Source: Diabrotica undecimpunctata
Lineage: Eukaryota; Arthropoda; Insecta; Coleoptera; Chrysomelidae
Direction of reading: 5' to 3'
Assembly (NCBI RefSeq): GCF_040954645.1
Contig: NC_092804.1
Coordinates: forward strand, 93,628,862 to 93,692,861
Length of the DNA stretch: 64,000 nucleotides
Under the pieces are notes generated by a model. The model saw only the letters and a list, made by a program, of their open reading frames with translations. It was not told where the DNA came from and made no database searches. Shown one piece after another: positions 23,099 through 34,978 of this stretch (positions within the stretch are counted from its first letter, which is position 1; each line of letters begins with the position of its first letter). The translations under genes were made by a program, and so were the position numbers.

Positions 23099-24300
23099 GC
23101 ATTTGGTTTCCGAAACGGTATGGGTACTCGAGAAGCTCTTTTTTGCATGCGAATACTCTTACAAAAGAGCATTGAGTTTAGGAAAAATATTTACGTATGT
23201 TTTATAGATTTCGAAAAAGCCTTTGATAGAGTACCACATACATTATTATTTCAATGCTAAGACTCAGTTGGTCTGGACACGTATGACATTAGATTGCTTA
23301 AAAATCTTTACTACAATCAGACCGCTTGTGTTAAGGTGGACCAAGAGGTTTTAGCTATAAAGTTTCTATTAAGCGTGGTGTCAGACAGGGATGTGTTATG
23401 TCACCGATGTTGTTTAATGCCTACACTGAACCAGTTTTTGAAATAGCGTTAAATAATCGCCGCGAAGGTGTTAAGATCGGTGGTGAAATTATTAACATCA
23501 GATACGCCGATGACACCGCAATAATGGCAGAGAGTCTAGAAGATCTTCAAACCCAGTTGAATGCTGTAAACAACGAATGCACTGAAAAGGGCTTAACAAT
23601 CAACGCAAAAAAAACAAAATGGATGGTGGTCGGAAAAATTAATATCGAAGACTCAGTACTAAGATTAGATAACAAAATCCTGGAAAGGGTGGAACACTTT
23701 AGATATCTGGGTAGCTGGATTGACTGCAGGGTTGAAAGTGACGAGGAAATTTCGACCAGAATAGAACTCGCACGGAAAAACTTTATTAACTGGCGTTCTG
23801 TATTATGCAGTAGAAGTCTGTCATTGACCACACGTCTAAGAGTATTGAAGTGCTACGTCTGGTCCACTTTGTTCTATGGATGTGAAACCTGGACAACAAA
23901 AATAAAAAATCTTAGAAGTTTGAGTTATGGTGTTACAGTTGCATGCTCAGAATCCCGTGGACAGCACACATATCTAACGAACGCGTGCTAGAGACCGTGC
24001 ACAAAGAGCGAGAATTGATCAACATCATCAAAATGAGAAAGGTCCAATACTTCGGTCATATAATGAGAGGACCTAAATATCGCTTACTCCGGTTAATCAT
24101 TCAGGGCAAAATCGAAGGAAAACGTTGGGTCGGAAGAAAACAACTGTCCTGGCTGCGTAAGATTAGACAATGGACAGGTCGAACGGTCGAGGAACTGTTT
24201 CATCTAGCTGCCGACCGAGAATCATTTCATCAGCTTGTCAATATGACGATAGCCAACGCTTGAATACAAGCACGGCACACAAAGAAGAAAAAGAAGATCC
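23099..24300 (+). pseudogene. LINE reverse transcriptase, 5'-truncated and frameshifted
   Basis: The sequence begins near GTREALF and YVCFIDFEKAFDRVPHT (RT motif A). A shift near 23370 leads to RGVRQGCVMSPMLFNAY and the catalytic IRYADDTAIMAES. It continues with a thumb region FRYLGSWIDCRVESDEEIS and YGCETWT. A second shift near 23940 gives MLRIPWTAHISNERVLE, GKIEGKRWVGRKQLSWL and a stop at TIANA. An AAGA-rich tail follows. It is the same clade as the fragment at 22586 but a different copy. It lies between the arms of the inverted repeat. Confidence 0.82.
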
Positions 24301-25454
24301 CAAAATATCTAAGAGGTGAGTAAGTTATTATTTCCTACTCATCCAGTTACTCTACACACCATCGAACGAGATGGTCATCTGCGTAAATGACTCCTGGCTT
24401 CATGTTTCGATATATTGTACATCAGCGATAGAATAACTAAGTGAAACTTTCTAAAGACAAATAGCATAGTTGCAGACATAACTTACAGGTTGGCTAAAAA
24501 GTCAAGACAGAATAAAGAGAAAAAGAACCAACAAAAGAAGCAGAATACTGCACAGACGAAGAGGAAAAGAAAAAAATTACAAAAAACGAAAAATGGATAC
24601 TTCCTTTAACTGTCTCCAGAGAAATGACAGACAAGAAAATCAAGATGCCTCCCCCAGTGATAGTAGAAGGCGTTAAATAATACGTTACCTTATACAAATA
24701 TATTCAGTTAAAGAAAATTTGTTTCACTACAAAAATTTTTAATATTGATGGCTTGATGGATTTAATTTGCTGGCTGCAGAGCAAAGAACTCCTATTGGCT
24801 TGGTGAGTTATTATCCAGTGAAAAGACCACTCTAACCGTTTTCCAGGTCAGCTGGCCAGTTCCGTTTGAGTCTCCTATTGGCATTATGTTCTATTAGAGG
24901 TTGAAGTAAGGGGTTCCTGTGTGATTCCAGTTCTTCATGGTGCTTCGTGCTATATTTAGTGATCACATGGTGTATGAACGGGATTCTTAGGTCTTCCTAT
25001 TCCCAAAGTACATTATGCTTTTACCATCAATTTAACGTCGTCTTGCAAAGTAGCATCTGTAAATCGACGCTACTTTACAAGACCTTAATAACTTTTTTCC
25101 TGTATTTGTTACAAAAAGTTTATTCATCTCAATAGGTAGAGATTTGATGCCGTGTTTGTATTTTAAAATATCCGCTTTCTTTTTTATCCCTTACTGAGTT
25201 ATATAAGTTTATCTCAGAAAATGTTTGAGTCTAAAATTATGGTACAGTGAAAATATTATATATATTTACTTCAGTGTTTTACCGTTTACTGGCTGCCGCT
25301 ATATACATGAAAATGTATATCCCACTTTCATTATCAATCATTTTACCATCAGAAATTTGGCATCGCTGTTGAATACAATATTACCCATATAGTCAATTTA
25401 TGCACTGGTGCGCTGACTCAAGGATCAAAAGGGAACGGCCAAAGCTCGAATATG
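24301..25454. other. Non-coding spacer, nothing recognised
   Basis: No sizable open frame and no match to other repeats of the window. Confidence 0.6.
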
Positions 25455-25797
25455 GCGCACACTACCAATCGGGTACACTCTGTACAATTAGCAATCACTA
25501 TTCGCCGAATCAGAGTACTTGCTCTAAAAAGTGTTAGTATTTCTGATCCCCAACGAATATGGATTCCCAGCTCTACTAACGAGGAAGTTTGTACTAGGAT
25601 GATTTTATGTGGTAAGGATGAAACACGACTTTCACCCAACCGCAAATAAAACTGAAGGTAGCTCAACAAGAGGTTTGGATGACTCAAGTCGCACACACTT
25701 TAGCCAATTACGTCTGTCGAACGACAGGCCAAACAAAACCACAATTGCAGAGCTCACTGTAAATTGCATTTACAATTTACATTTTAATCTCACTCAC

Positions 25798-25900
<103 letters not shown>

Positions 25901-26109
25901 TTATTATGAATTGATAAAATTGGATATCTGATGGTTGCATCTTAGGATTTAGACCATGCACAACTTTTTATAAAGAATAACTTTTTTTACAGATTTATAT
26001 GTTAAAGAGGATATATCGTATTCATATCCAACATTTAAGCAATGTGCATAAATTAAAAACTTCTGATTTACTTATAAATTATGGATTTTTATCTCGTCCT
26101 CTTTTCTGT

Positions 26110-26475
26110 GTCAGATTCGTTGTCTGGAATGTGTCATATTGGAATGATTATAGATTGACAAAGTTTTTCAATGTTGTTATCAATAGTCAACAATGTTTCT
26201 TCCTCTTTTTTTGCGTGGTTTACGGCATTGTGTCTAGATATCTTTCGTTACGTTTTTTTGTGGAATTTAAGTTATTTGACACCCGTCAATTTAAAAGTTG
26301 TATTTTGTCTGGCCCCTTCACCTTTTACTTGAATCCACATTAACTCTATTGGATTTAGTTGACAATGATAAGGTGGCAAACGTAATACCATTATTCCTTT
26401 AATTTTTGCATATTTTTTATAGTACGATTTATGTTGCCTTGCAATTCGTAATAATTCCGTTTTAAGCATCATTTT
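26110..26475 (-). pseudogene. IS630/Tc1-mariner-like transposase C-terminal fragment
   Basis: The minus strand reads MLKTELLRIARQHKSYYKKY, then VLRLPPYHCQLNPIELMWIQ and a VKGEGARQNTTFK tail. The motif PPYHCQLNPIE carries the third catalytic acid (Glu) of a DDE transposase. Beyond a stop at 26272 the conserved tail can still be followed (KKEEETLLTIDNN). The first two catalytic residues are absent because the fragment starts at the satellite array. No terminal repeats were found. Confidence 0.75.
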
Positions 26476-27345
26476 AGGTACTGTACGTCACGATTAGACT
26501 AATGGGACTGAAGATATATAACTAAGGCCCTTTTGACATACTGCCGTATTTGATTTTTCTATCTCATTATATTCTATTGGCTAAATCCCATCGTTTGAGG
26601 TCTTGTACGTCACGATTGGACTACTAGGACCGAAGATACGTAACTAAGGCCCTGTTGACATGCTGCTGTATTTGATTTTTTTGTTTCATTCTATTCCATC
26701 GGTTACATCCTATCATTTGAGGTACTGCACGTCCAAATTGGATTTATAGAAACGAAGATATATCTAAGGCGTTTTTGACATGCTGCTGTATTTGATTTTC
26801 TATCTCATTATATTATACTGGTTAAATCCTATCATGTGAGGTACTGTACGTCACGATTGGACTAATAGGACCGAAGATACGTGACTAAGGCCCTTTTGAC
26901 ATGTTGTATATGATTTTTCAATTTCATTGCATTCTATTGGTTAAATCCTATTATTTGAGGCACTGTGTGTCATAATTGGGCAAATAAGAGCGAAGATATG
27001 TAACTAAGGCTCTTTTGACGTGATACTGTATTTAATTTATGTCATTGTATTTTATTTGTTAAATCCTACTATTTGAGTTACTGCACGTCCCGATTGGACT
27101 TATAGAAACGAATATATACAACCAAGGCTCTTTTGAGATGCTGCTGTATTTGATTTTTCTATCATATTATATTCTATTGGTTAAATCCTATCATTTGAGG
27201 TACTGTGCGTCACGATTGGACTAATAGGACCGAAGATACGTGACTAAGACTCTTTTGACATGTTGCTTTATTTGATTTTTCTATTTCATTGTATTTGATT
27301 GGTGAAATCCTATCATTTGACGTACTGTACGTCACTATTGGACTT
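26475..27345. repeat. Tandem satellite, period about 120 bp, ~8 units
   Basis: Units begin with GGTACTGTACGTCACGATTGG-like sequence at about 26475, 26599, 26720, 26840, 26959, 27077, 27199 and 27321. Each holds GAAGATACGTAACTAAGG, a TTTTGACATG block and ATTGGTTAAATCCTATC. Unit spacing is 118-124 bp, with moderate divergence. Confidence 0.88.
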
Positions 27346-27714
27346 ATAGAATCAAAGAAATACTTTGATTGAAGTGAAAAGCGGGTGAAAAAACACAATT
27401 TTCAAAAAGCAACAAAACCTATGACTAATAGAAACCAAGATAACATTTTTTTCTTAAATTCATATTTTCATTGTTTATTACCGTTAAGATCTGAAAATTG
27501 AATAGATTATACACGAAGAGATTATATCATTTGAGGTACTGTACGTCACTATTGGACTTATAGAATCAAAGAAATACTTTGATTGAAGTGAAAAGCGGGT
27601 GAAAAAACACAATTTTCAAAAAGCAACAAAACCTATGACTAATAGAAACCAAGATAACATTTTTTTCTTAAATTCATATTTTCATTGTTTATTACCGTTA
27701 AGATCTGAAAATTG
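27322..27714. repeat. Direct duplication with 214-bp offset
   Basis: The stretch from GTACTGTACGTCACTATTGG at 27322 to about 27500 is repeated at 27536-27714 almost unchanged. It follows the satellite and uses the same unit start. Confidence 0.85.
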
Positions 27715-29694
27715 AATTGAAGAGAAGATCTGGAAATTGAAAAAGTTATGTCGCTAAAGTTATGGTACTTGTAAAATACCGTCATGGAAAAGTGTAGGGG
27801 TGAACTACAAAAATATTTTTTATACTTATTATCTTCATTAAATGAAATTATAATAAAATTAATTATATCTTTGGAAAAAAATTAAGGGATTTTATTAATG
27901 AATTATAAATTTTATATAAAAATATAAATAATATACACTTATCAATAAAATTTAAATATTTCTTTCGATATAATAGTAAAATTCAATTACTTTTTTACGG
28001 AAAATTTTAGTAAGATAGGTCAAAATAGCACAATTCTTATTATTTGGTTGAGTACAGTCACAGTAAAAAATAAGGGGTTTTGCCTGATACAGAAGCCGAG
28101 ATATTAAATATTTTGCAAGCGCGCTTCAATTTAAAGTTCCAATCTAAGAAAAAACGAAGCTCAGACAGTTGTTACCACCTCCATTACTGTATACGCCATC
28201 CATAACTTGGATCATACATTGTAGATTTTCATTTAAAATCCTTTTAATTTTCAGATCTTAATGTTAATAAACAATGAAAATATAATTTTAAGAATTAAAT
28301 GCTATCTTAGTTCTTATTGATGAAATAAGGTTATATTTTTTTTCTAAAAAGTCCCCTATTCAAACTGGTTTTTAATAAAAAAATTAATAATATGTTGATG
28401 TTTTTTTAATATACATCGATTGCAAGTTACAAAATACTGTTTGGACAAGTACGGTTGTTTAAATAATCGCTCTCTGAGATAAACTAATTCTGGGTAAACA
28501 ATTTTTTCGATCTGCTTGATATTTAGTTTTAATAACTACACTTTAATAACCCATTAATTGTCATAATTTCAAGTAGCTATATTATTACAAACATAATATC
28601 TTAGAGTTTACGGTTTTTTTGTAATTATCTCGGTCAATTATTTAAGTATTTTAATTTGGTATCTCCCAACATAAAAAACTTTTTATGATCTACAACTTTT
28701 ATTTGAATCATTTTTCTTTAGGCTGTATAAAAAACGTTTTATAAACAAAAAATTATTTTTTTTTTTTTACTTTTTAAGATTGTTTAAAAAAATAAAGTAA
28801 AATCAACTGTACGTCTTCACGAATTTTTCATCAGCTACCCCTCATAACTATTTACAATTTAAATTTAAAAATTTTTTAAACTATTTAGCGAGGTTTCGTG
28901 AACTATTTTCTTGTGGCATGGTTAAGTAAAATTTTATTTTTTTATGTAATTAAGCCACAATTATTGGTCGTTATTGAGATGAAAATTACATTTTTAATTA
29001 ACTAATATTTAACGTTTCGATTTTCATTATTTAACCTTGTTTATTGTACAAATTATGTAAAAATGTGTATACACATTTTGTACAAAAAAACGTTTTTTGA
29101 GAACGATTTCCGACATGAAAATCAAAACGTCAAACATTAATTATTTAAAAATGTGATTCTCATCACAATTACAACCAATAATTGTGACTTAATCCAATCA
29201 AAACATAATATTTACCTCAAACTATTCACTGATAGCTTCGATTAAACAAATTGGAAATTCAAATATGTAAAATATTCCCATACACAATTGTCTGGGAAAA
29301 ATATCTAGGTTGAATAAATATAACAACTGAACGACAATAAAAAACCTGTTGACCCCTAGCCGGCTGAAACTAGCGAGCAGGTAGTTTCAATGTTGTTATT
29401 TGAACTTTACCCAAACCGATCGATAGTTTTATGCATCGAAATATTTTAATTACACCGGCAACATCTATTTGCTCTAAAATGATAGCAAATACAGTAATTT
29501 TACTTACAGTATGTTTGATGTAAAAAATTTAATATATAAAAATATCGGAATATTAAAAAACCGACAACGGTGCCGAGCCTACTAAGGTGCACTAAACGAA
29601 CATACACGACTTATAAATAGAAAATAAGGGCATTTCTTGGTGATGCTAAATTACTGCAACGGGAAAAGAGTTCAAAATGATAGCGACATAGCGA

Positions 29695-29775
<81 letters not shown>

Positions 29776-29872
29776 AAAAAAGAAGTACTTGTGACTCGTT
29801 TGGAACAAATATATAACTGTTTTGGATGGGTTGGAGTCAATAATAGGGCTATTGGTTAACTATTTTTTTATT

Positions 29873-29910
29873 CTCGAGCTTTCAATTGTGTTTACAATTA
29901 TTATCAAGAG
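29873..29910 (-). ncRNA. Hammerhead ribozyme motif, PLE-B
   Basis: Identical in design to 8039-8076: CTC/GAG, TTGATAA, AATTGT/ACAATT, GAA, AGCT, C. Confidence 0.75.
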
Positions 29911-30192
29911 CTAAAAAAGACAAAATACTTACAAGGTTGAACTAAAAAGAAAAAACAATTTTTGTTAACTTACCAAATAAAAATTAGTTTGGTAAGTAAA
30001 AATCACTGCTTGCATCTTCAAAATATTTAATACAAAAATGTTTTTTTTTTTAATACAAAAAACATTTTTGTATTAAATATTTTGAAGATGCAAGCAGTGA
30101 TTTTTACTTACCAAACTAATTTTTATTTGGTAAGTTAACAAAAATTGTTTTTTCTTTTTAGTTCAACCTTGTAAGTATTTTGTCTTTTTTAG

Positions 30193-30230
30193 CTCTTGAT
30201 AATAATTCTAAACACAATTGAAAGCTCGAG
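30193..30230 (+). ncRNA. Hammerhead ribozyme motif, PLE-B, stem II mutated
   Basis: As at 29873-29910 but with AATTCT instead of AATTGT in stem II, which breaks one pair. Confidence 0.7.
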
Positions 30231-30328
30231 AATAAAAAAATAGTTAACCAATAGCCCTATTATTGACTCCAACCCATCCAAAACAGTTATATATTTGTTC
30301 CAAACGAGTCACAAGTACTTCTTTTTTC

Positions 30329-30376
<48 letters not shown>

Positions 30377-32202
30377 TCGCTATGTCGCTATCATTTTGAA
30401 CTCTTTTCCCGTTGCAGTAATTTAGCATCACCAAGAAATGCCCTTATTTTCTATTTATAAGTCGTGTATGTTCGTTTAGTGCACCTTAGTAGGCTCGGCA
30501 CCGTTGTCGGTTTTTTAATATTCCGATATTTTTATATATTAAATTTTTTACATCAAACATACTGTAAGTAAAATTACTGTATTTGCTATCATTTTAGAGC
30601 AAATAGATGTTGCCGGTGTAATTAAAATATTTCGATGCATAAAACTATCGATCGGTTTGGGTAAAGTTCAAATAACAACATTGAAACTACCTGCCCGCTA
30701 GTTTCAGCCGGCTAGGGGTCAACAGGTTTTTTATTGTCGTTCAGTTGTTATATTTATTCAACCTAGATATTTTTCCCAGACAATTGTGTATGGGAATATT
30801 TTACATATTTGAATTTCCAATTTGTTTAATCGAAGCTATCAGTGAATAGTTTGAGGTAAATATTATGTTTTGATTGGATTAAGTCACAATTATTGGTTGT
30901 AATTGTGATGAGAATCACATTTTTAAATAATTAATGTTTGGCGTTTTGATTTTCATGTCGGAAATCGTTCTCAAAAAACGTTTTTTGTACAAAATGTGTA
31001 TACACATTTTTACATAATTTGTACAATAAACAAGGTTAAATAATGAAAATCGAAACGTTAAATATTAGTTAATTAAAAATGTAATTTTCATCTCAATAAC
31101 GACCAATAATTCTGGCTTAATTACATAAAAAAATAAAATTTTACTTAACCATGCCACAAGAAAATAGTTCACGAAACCTCGCTAAATAGTTTAAAAAATT
31201 TTTAAATTTAAATTGTAAATAGTTATGAGGGGTAGCTGATGAAAAATTCGTGAAGACGTACAGTTGATTTTACTTTATTTTTTTAAACAATCTTAAAAAG
31301 TAAAAAAAAAATAATTTTTTGTTTATAAAACGTTTTTTATACAGCCTAAAGAAAAATGATTCAAATAAAAGTTGTAGATCATAAAAAGTTTTTTATGTTG
31401 GTAGATACCAAATTAAAATACTTAAATAATTGACCGAGATAATTACAAAAAAACCGTAAACTCTAAGATATTATGTTTGTAATAATATAGCTACTTGAAA
31501 TTATGACAATTAATGGGTTATTAAAGTGTAGTTATTAAAACTAAATATCAAGCAGATCGAAAAAATTGTTTACCCAGAATTAGTTTATCTCAAAGAGCGA
31601 TTATTTAAACAACCGTACTTGTCCAAACAGTATTTTGTAACTTGCAATCGATGTATATTAAAAAAACATCAACATATTATTAATTTTTTTTATTAAAAAC
31701 CAGTTTGAATAGGGGACTTTTTAGAAAAAAAATATAACCTTATTTCATCAATAAGAACTAAGATAGCATTTAATTCTTAAAATTATATTTTCATTGTTTA
31801 TTAACATTAAGATCTGAAAATTAAAAGGATTTTAAATGAAAATCTACAATGTATGATCCAAGTTATGGATGGCGTATACAGTAATGGAGGTGGTAACAAC
31901 TGTCTGAGCTTCGTTTTTTCTTAGATTGGAACTTTAAATTGAAGCGCGCTTGCAAAATATTTAATATCTCGGCTTCTGTATCAGGCAAAACCCCTTATTT
32001 TTTACTGTGACTGTACTCAACCAAATAATAAGAATTGTGCTATTTTGACCTATCTTACTAAAATTTTCCGTAAAAAAGTAATTGAATTTTACTATTATAT
32101 CGAAAGAAATATTTAAATTTTATTGATAAGTGTATATTATTTATATTTTTATATAAAATTTATAATTCATTAATAAAATCCCTTAATTTTTTTTTGCTTA
32201 AA

Positions 32203-32320
32203 ATCCCTTAAATTTGCCTCGCTATAGATGGTTATAGTTCAATAGAAATTTCACGGGACATCTAATGTATCTCGTTATAAGCGAAACCTCGTAATAACCG
32301 TGTTCGAAATAAAGGGAGTA

Positions 32321-32322
<2 letters not shown>
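32203..32322 (+). mobile_element. Right end of the pogo-like TIR element seen at 6426-6536
   Basis: From AAATTTGCCTCGCTATAG onward it matches the right end of the element at 3096-6536. It ends GGGAGTATACTA at (TA)n. Only the terminus is present; it abuts the right arm of the palindrome. Confidence 0.75.

Positions 32323-32385
<63 letters not shown>
32322..32385. repeat. (TA)n microsatellite
   Basis: TA run, followed by degenerate TA/TG-rich sequence to about 32470. Confidence 0.9.
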
Positions 32386-32391
<6 letters not shown>

Positions 32392-32519
32392 CCTATGTAT
32401 ACTGTGTATACCGAAAATATATGTGTATATGTATAATATGTGTGTGAAAATATACTGTGTATACCACACATACCGACAGATATCTACATGCCAATTTACA
32501 TTACCATCCTGTACAATTA

Positions 32520-32998
32520 CATTCAGTCATTAAAACCCTGATGACACGATTCGAAAGACTGACAGATGAAGACCATAAAAATAAAGAAATCCATAATGTG
32601 AAAATAGTGCTATGAAAAAACTGCTTTTCAACATATACCATTGAAAACGCTCATAATGCCCAAGAAAGAGTTAAGGACCCAACAGAAATGAAAAACCGAT
32701 TGCAAACGCCATTCTACCATATGTAAAAGATACAACAGAAAATAGGGAGAGTGCTAAGAAAACACAAAATAGAAACGATATTTAATACCGACAGAAAAAT
32801 CTCAACCATTTTACCATCCGCCAAAACAAAAATATCGTTAGAAAATCAAGGAGTATACGAGATTCCATGTGGGCACTATGACAAATCGTACATCGGACAG
32901 ATCAACCGAAGAATCAATGTTAGAAAAGAAAAACATCGAAATGCCATCGAAAAGAGAGAAAAAACGTCGTCCCTTGCACGACATGTCTCAAACACACT
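32520..32998 (+). pseudogene. PLE-D linker and GIY-YIG domain fragment
   Basis: The plus strand carries VLRKHKIETIFNTDRKIS, then ENQGVYEIPCGHYDKSYIGQ and INRRINVRKEKHRNAIE, then SSLARHVS. This is a PLE GIY-YIG nuclease with the YEIPC and YIGQxNRR signatures. It is distinct in sequence from PLE-A, -B and -C. It is broken upstream and ends where an RTE element begins at about 32999. No pLTR is visible. Confidence 0.75.
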
Positions 32999-34110
32999 AC
33001 ATACATCATCATCATTTGGCTCTACAACTCTATGTGAGTCTTGGCCGCATTTACTATTTGCCTCCATTGTTGTCGGTCCTGAGCCGCTATTTCCCATTGC
33101 TGTATTCCAATTTTGCGTAGATCACTGGCTACTGCGTCCTTCCATCTCTTGGGCGAATAACTGACCTTCTGCCATCGGGTCTTTCCCAGAATATGGCGTT
33201 CAGGAGCCTTTCGTCACTCGATCTTAGTACGTGGCCCGCCCATCTTATTTGGTTTGCTTTAATGTAGCGTACTATGTTTTCATCTCCATATACTGTCTGG
33301 AGTTCTTCATTGTGTCTTCTCCATTCTCCTGTTGTTTCTTCTCTATAAGGCCCATAGAAAGTTCGCAGTATCATTCTTTCCAGTACCAGTAATTTTGTCG
33401 TTCCCCGCTGGATCAGAGTCCATGTCTCGTTTCCATACGTTATTGTGAGACGAATTATTGTCTTGTACACTCTTATTTTTGCTGGTATTGAGAGTATTTT
33501 TGATTTAAGTACGGTCATTAATGAGTAATATGCCCTGTTTCCTGCAATGCTCCTGGCTGCCACGTCCTTTTCATATTTATTTTCAGGTGTTATGATCGAT
33601 CCCAGGTACTTGAATTCTTTGACGACTTCAAAGTTGTATTCATTGATTGTTACGTTTTGTCTAATTCTTGGTCTTGGGTTCTTCGTAACCACCATGTAGT
33701 TGGTCTTGTCTTCGTTGATCTTCTGACCAACTTCCTTGGCTCCGTTTTCGAATAGGGTGAAAACTTCTTTTGCATCTCTGGTGGATTGTACAATTGTGTC
33801 CATGTCATCCGCAAACGCCATTGTAGTAGTATATAAACGCAATAGTATTTTTGATCCTTGAGCGCAAAATCCGTTTGTCAGTTGTGGTTACGAGAAATTC
33901 CTCTGACGTGGTGCTGTCAGTTCTGATCCGTGCGGAAGCGTTCTCTGTGCTCACCTGTGCTAATCATACCAGCTTTCCAGGTACTCCCATTTCTAACATG
34001 GTCTCCCACATTGCTTCTCTGCTAACAGAATCGTAAACTTGTTTAAAGTCCAGTAAGATTTGGTGTACATCGCGGTTGAATTCCCAGTTTTTTTCCAACA
34101 CCTACAATAC
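32999..34110 (-). pseudogene. RTE-type LINE reverse transcriptase, 5'-truncated
   Basis: The minus strand starts with LLDFKQVYDSVSREAMWET (RT motif A). Frames change in the middle, then an open frame 33842-33129 holds the catalytic AFADDMDTIVQS, FKYLGSIITPENKYEKD, YGNETWTL and IRWAGHVLRSSDERLL. After another shift it ends WEIAAQDRQQWRQIVNAAK with a stop. An ATG-repeat tail follows at about 33000-33013. The motifs and the simple-repeat tail fit RTE. It lacks the endonuclease and cannot be active. Confidence 0.85.
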
Positions 34111-34682
34111 AGACTATTTAGTTGTTTTGGTATAGCACATTCACAATACACAACAATAATTAGTTTTTAAAGCTATTAATCTAAATTTAATATGTATTTA
34201 TATATACAATTTATTAATATATAATATATTATGATCAAATTGTGTAAGAAATCAAAACATAAACAAAATTATTATTCTAAAAAAGCGGCAACACTTTATA
34301 CAATTCTGCCACACGCTGAACTGTCATTAAAAGTTGAAGTATTCCCGTATCAGTTGCGTACAATTGTCTAATATATTTAATTAAAATTATTATTTTGTGG
34401 AATATTAGTCTTAAAGAGTTATTTTATAAAATTTATATTATTAATAATAACAAATGTTTTTGGTTATTTAATCAATATAATTCTAAAATTCCTAATATAA
34501 TGATTATTACATTTTTCTGATTATTATATAATGATGATGCCTATGAAAGATCGAGCAGTTCCGTATCAGTTTTTATTAGCTGCGTTAGGAAAATTTGAAC
34601 TCAAAAGGTTGACGTTCTGGAAATTTTAAATATAAGTGACGTCACTTTATATAAATTGTGACGTGCAACGTTTTTACTTTGA

Positions 34683-34687
<5 letters not shown>
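34111..34687. other. AT-rich spacer, nothing recognised
   Basis: No coding or repeat signal beyond low complexity. Confidence 0.6.

Positions 34688-34733
<46 letters not shown>
34688..34733. repeat. (TA)n microsatellite
   Basis: TA run directly before the PLE-A inverted pLTR. Confidence 0.95.
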
Positions 34734-34737
<4 letters not shown>

Positions 34738-34808
34738 CGGATAAATTTCCGCGGTCAGATGAATGAAAATTACTTAGTTCTCGGGAAGAACCGCGTTAAG
34801 AATTTATT

Positions 34809-34850
34809 ACTCGACGTTTCGGCACCCATTTTGGAGCCATTATCAAGAGT
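34809..34850 (-). ncRNA. Hammerhead ribozyme motif, inverted pLTR of PLE-A
   Basis: Stem I ACTC/GAGT, core TTGATAA, GGC/GCC stem II, GAA, ACGT, C17, on the strand opposite to the ORF. Confidence 0.7.
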
Positions 34851-34978
34851 AATACGGTTCGAGTTCGGGGTCTCAATCTGTCTACTCCCCTCACTCGAGA
34901 CGTACCAGTATCGTGTTCTATATTGCAAGAACTGTCACTCGGCACTGAGGTCTCAATCTGCCTACTCCTCAGTGTCGA

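Larger units (their letters stand above)
29775..30290. mobile_element. Head-to-head pair of PLE-B pLTRs at the palindrome centre
   Basis: The minus-oriented pLTR (29775-30042) and the plus-oriented pLTR (30061-30290) match the 3' end at 7974-8205. No coding sequence lies between them, so this is the shortest form of a PLE with an inverted cap. Confidence 0.8.
27876..32196. repeat. 4.3-kb palindrome with an 18-bp spacer
   Basis: Left arm 27876-30042 and right arm 30061-32196 are inverted copies, with 30043-30060 between them. Each arm contains ~1.8 kb of AT-rich non-coding sequence, a (TA)n array (29697-29769; 30333-30375) and a PLE-B pLTR at the centre. The arms differ in TA length and in scattered bases, so they have diverged since duplication. 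I see no gene in the arms. Confidence 0.9.

Noticed and set aside
26475..27345. CRISPR-like repeats
   Set aside because: Units are ~120 bp, diverge along their whole length and have no distinct spacers; the DNA is eukaryotic.
27876..32196. Palindrome as pure assembly artefact
   Set aside because: The arms differ in TA length and at several bases, and a related arm sequence exists at 63450; an artefact is still possible and is listed as the refuting test.
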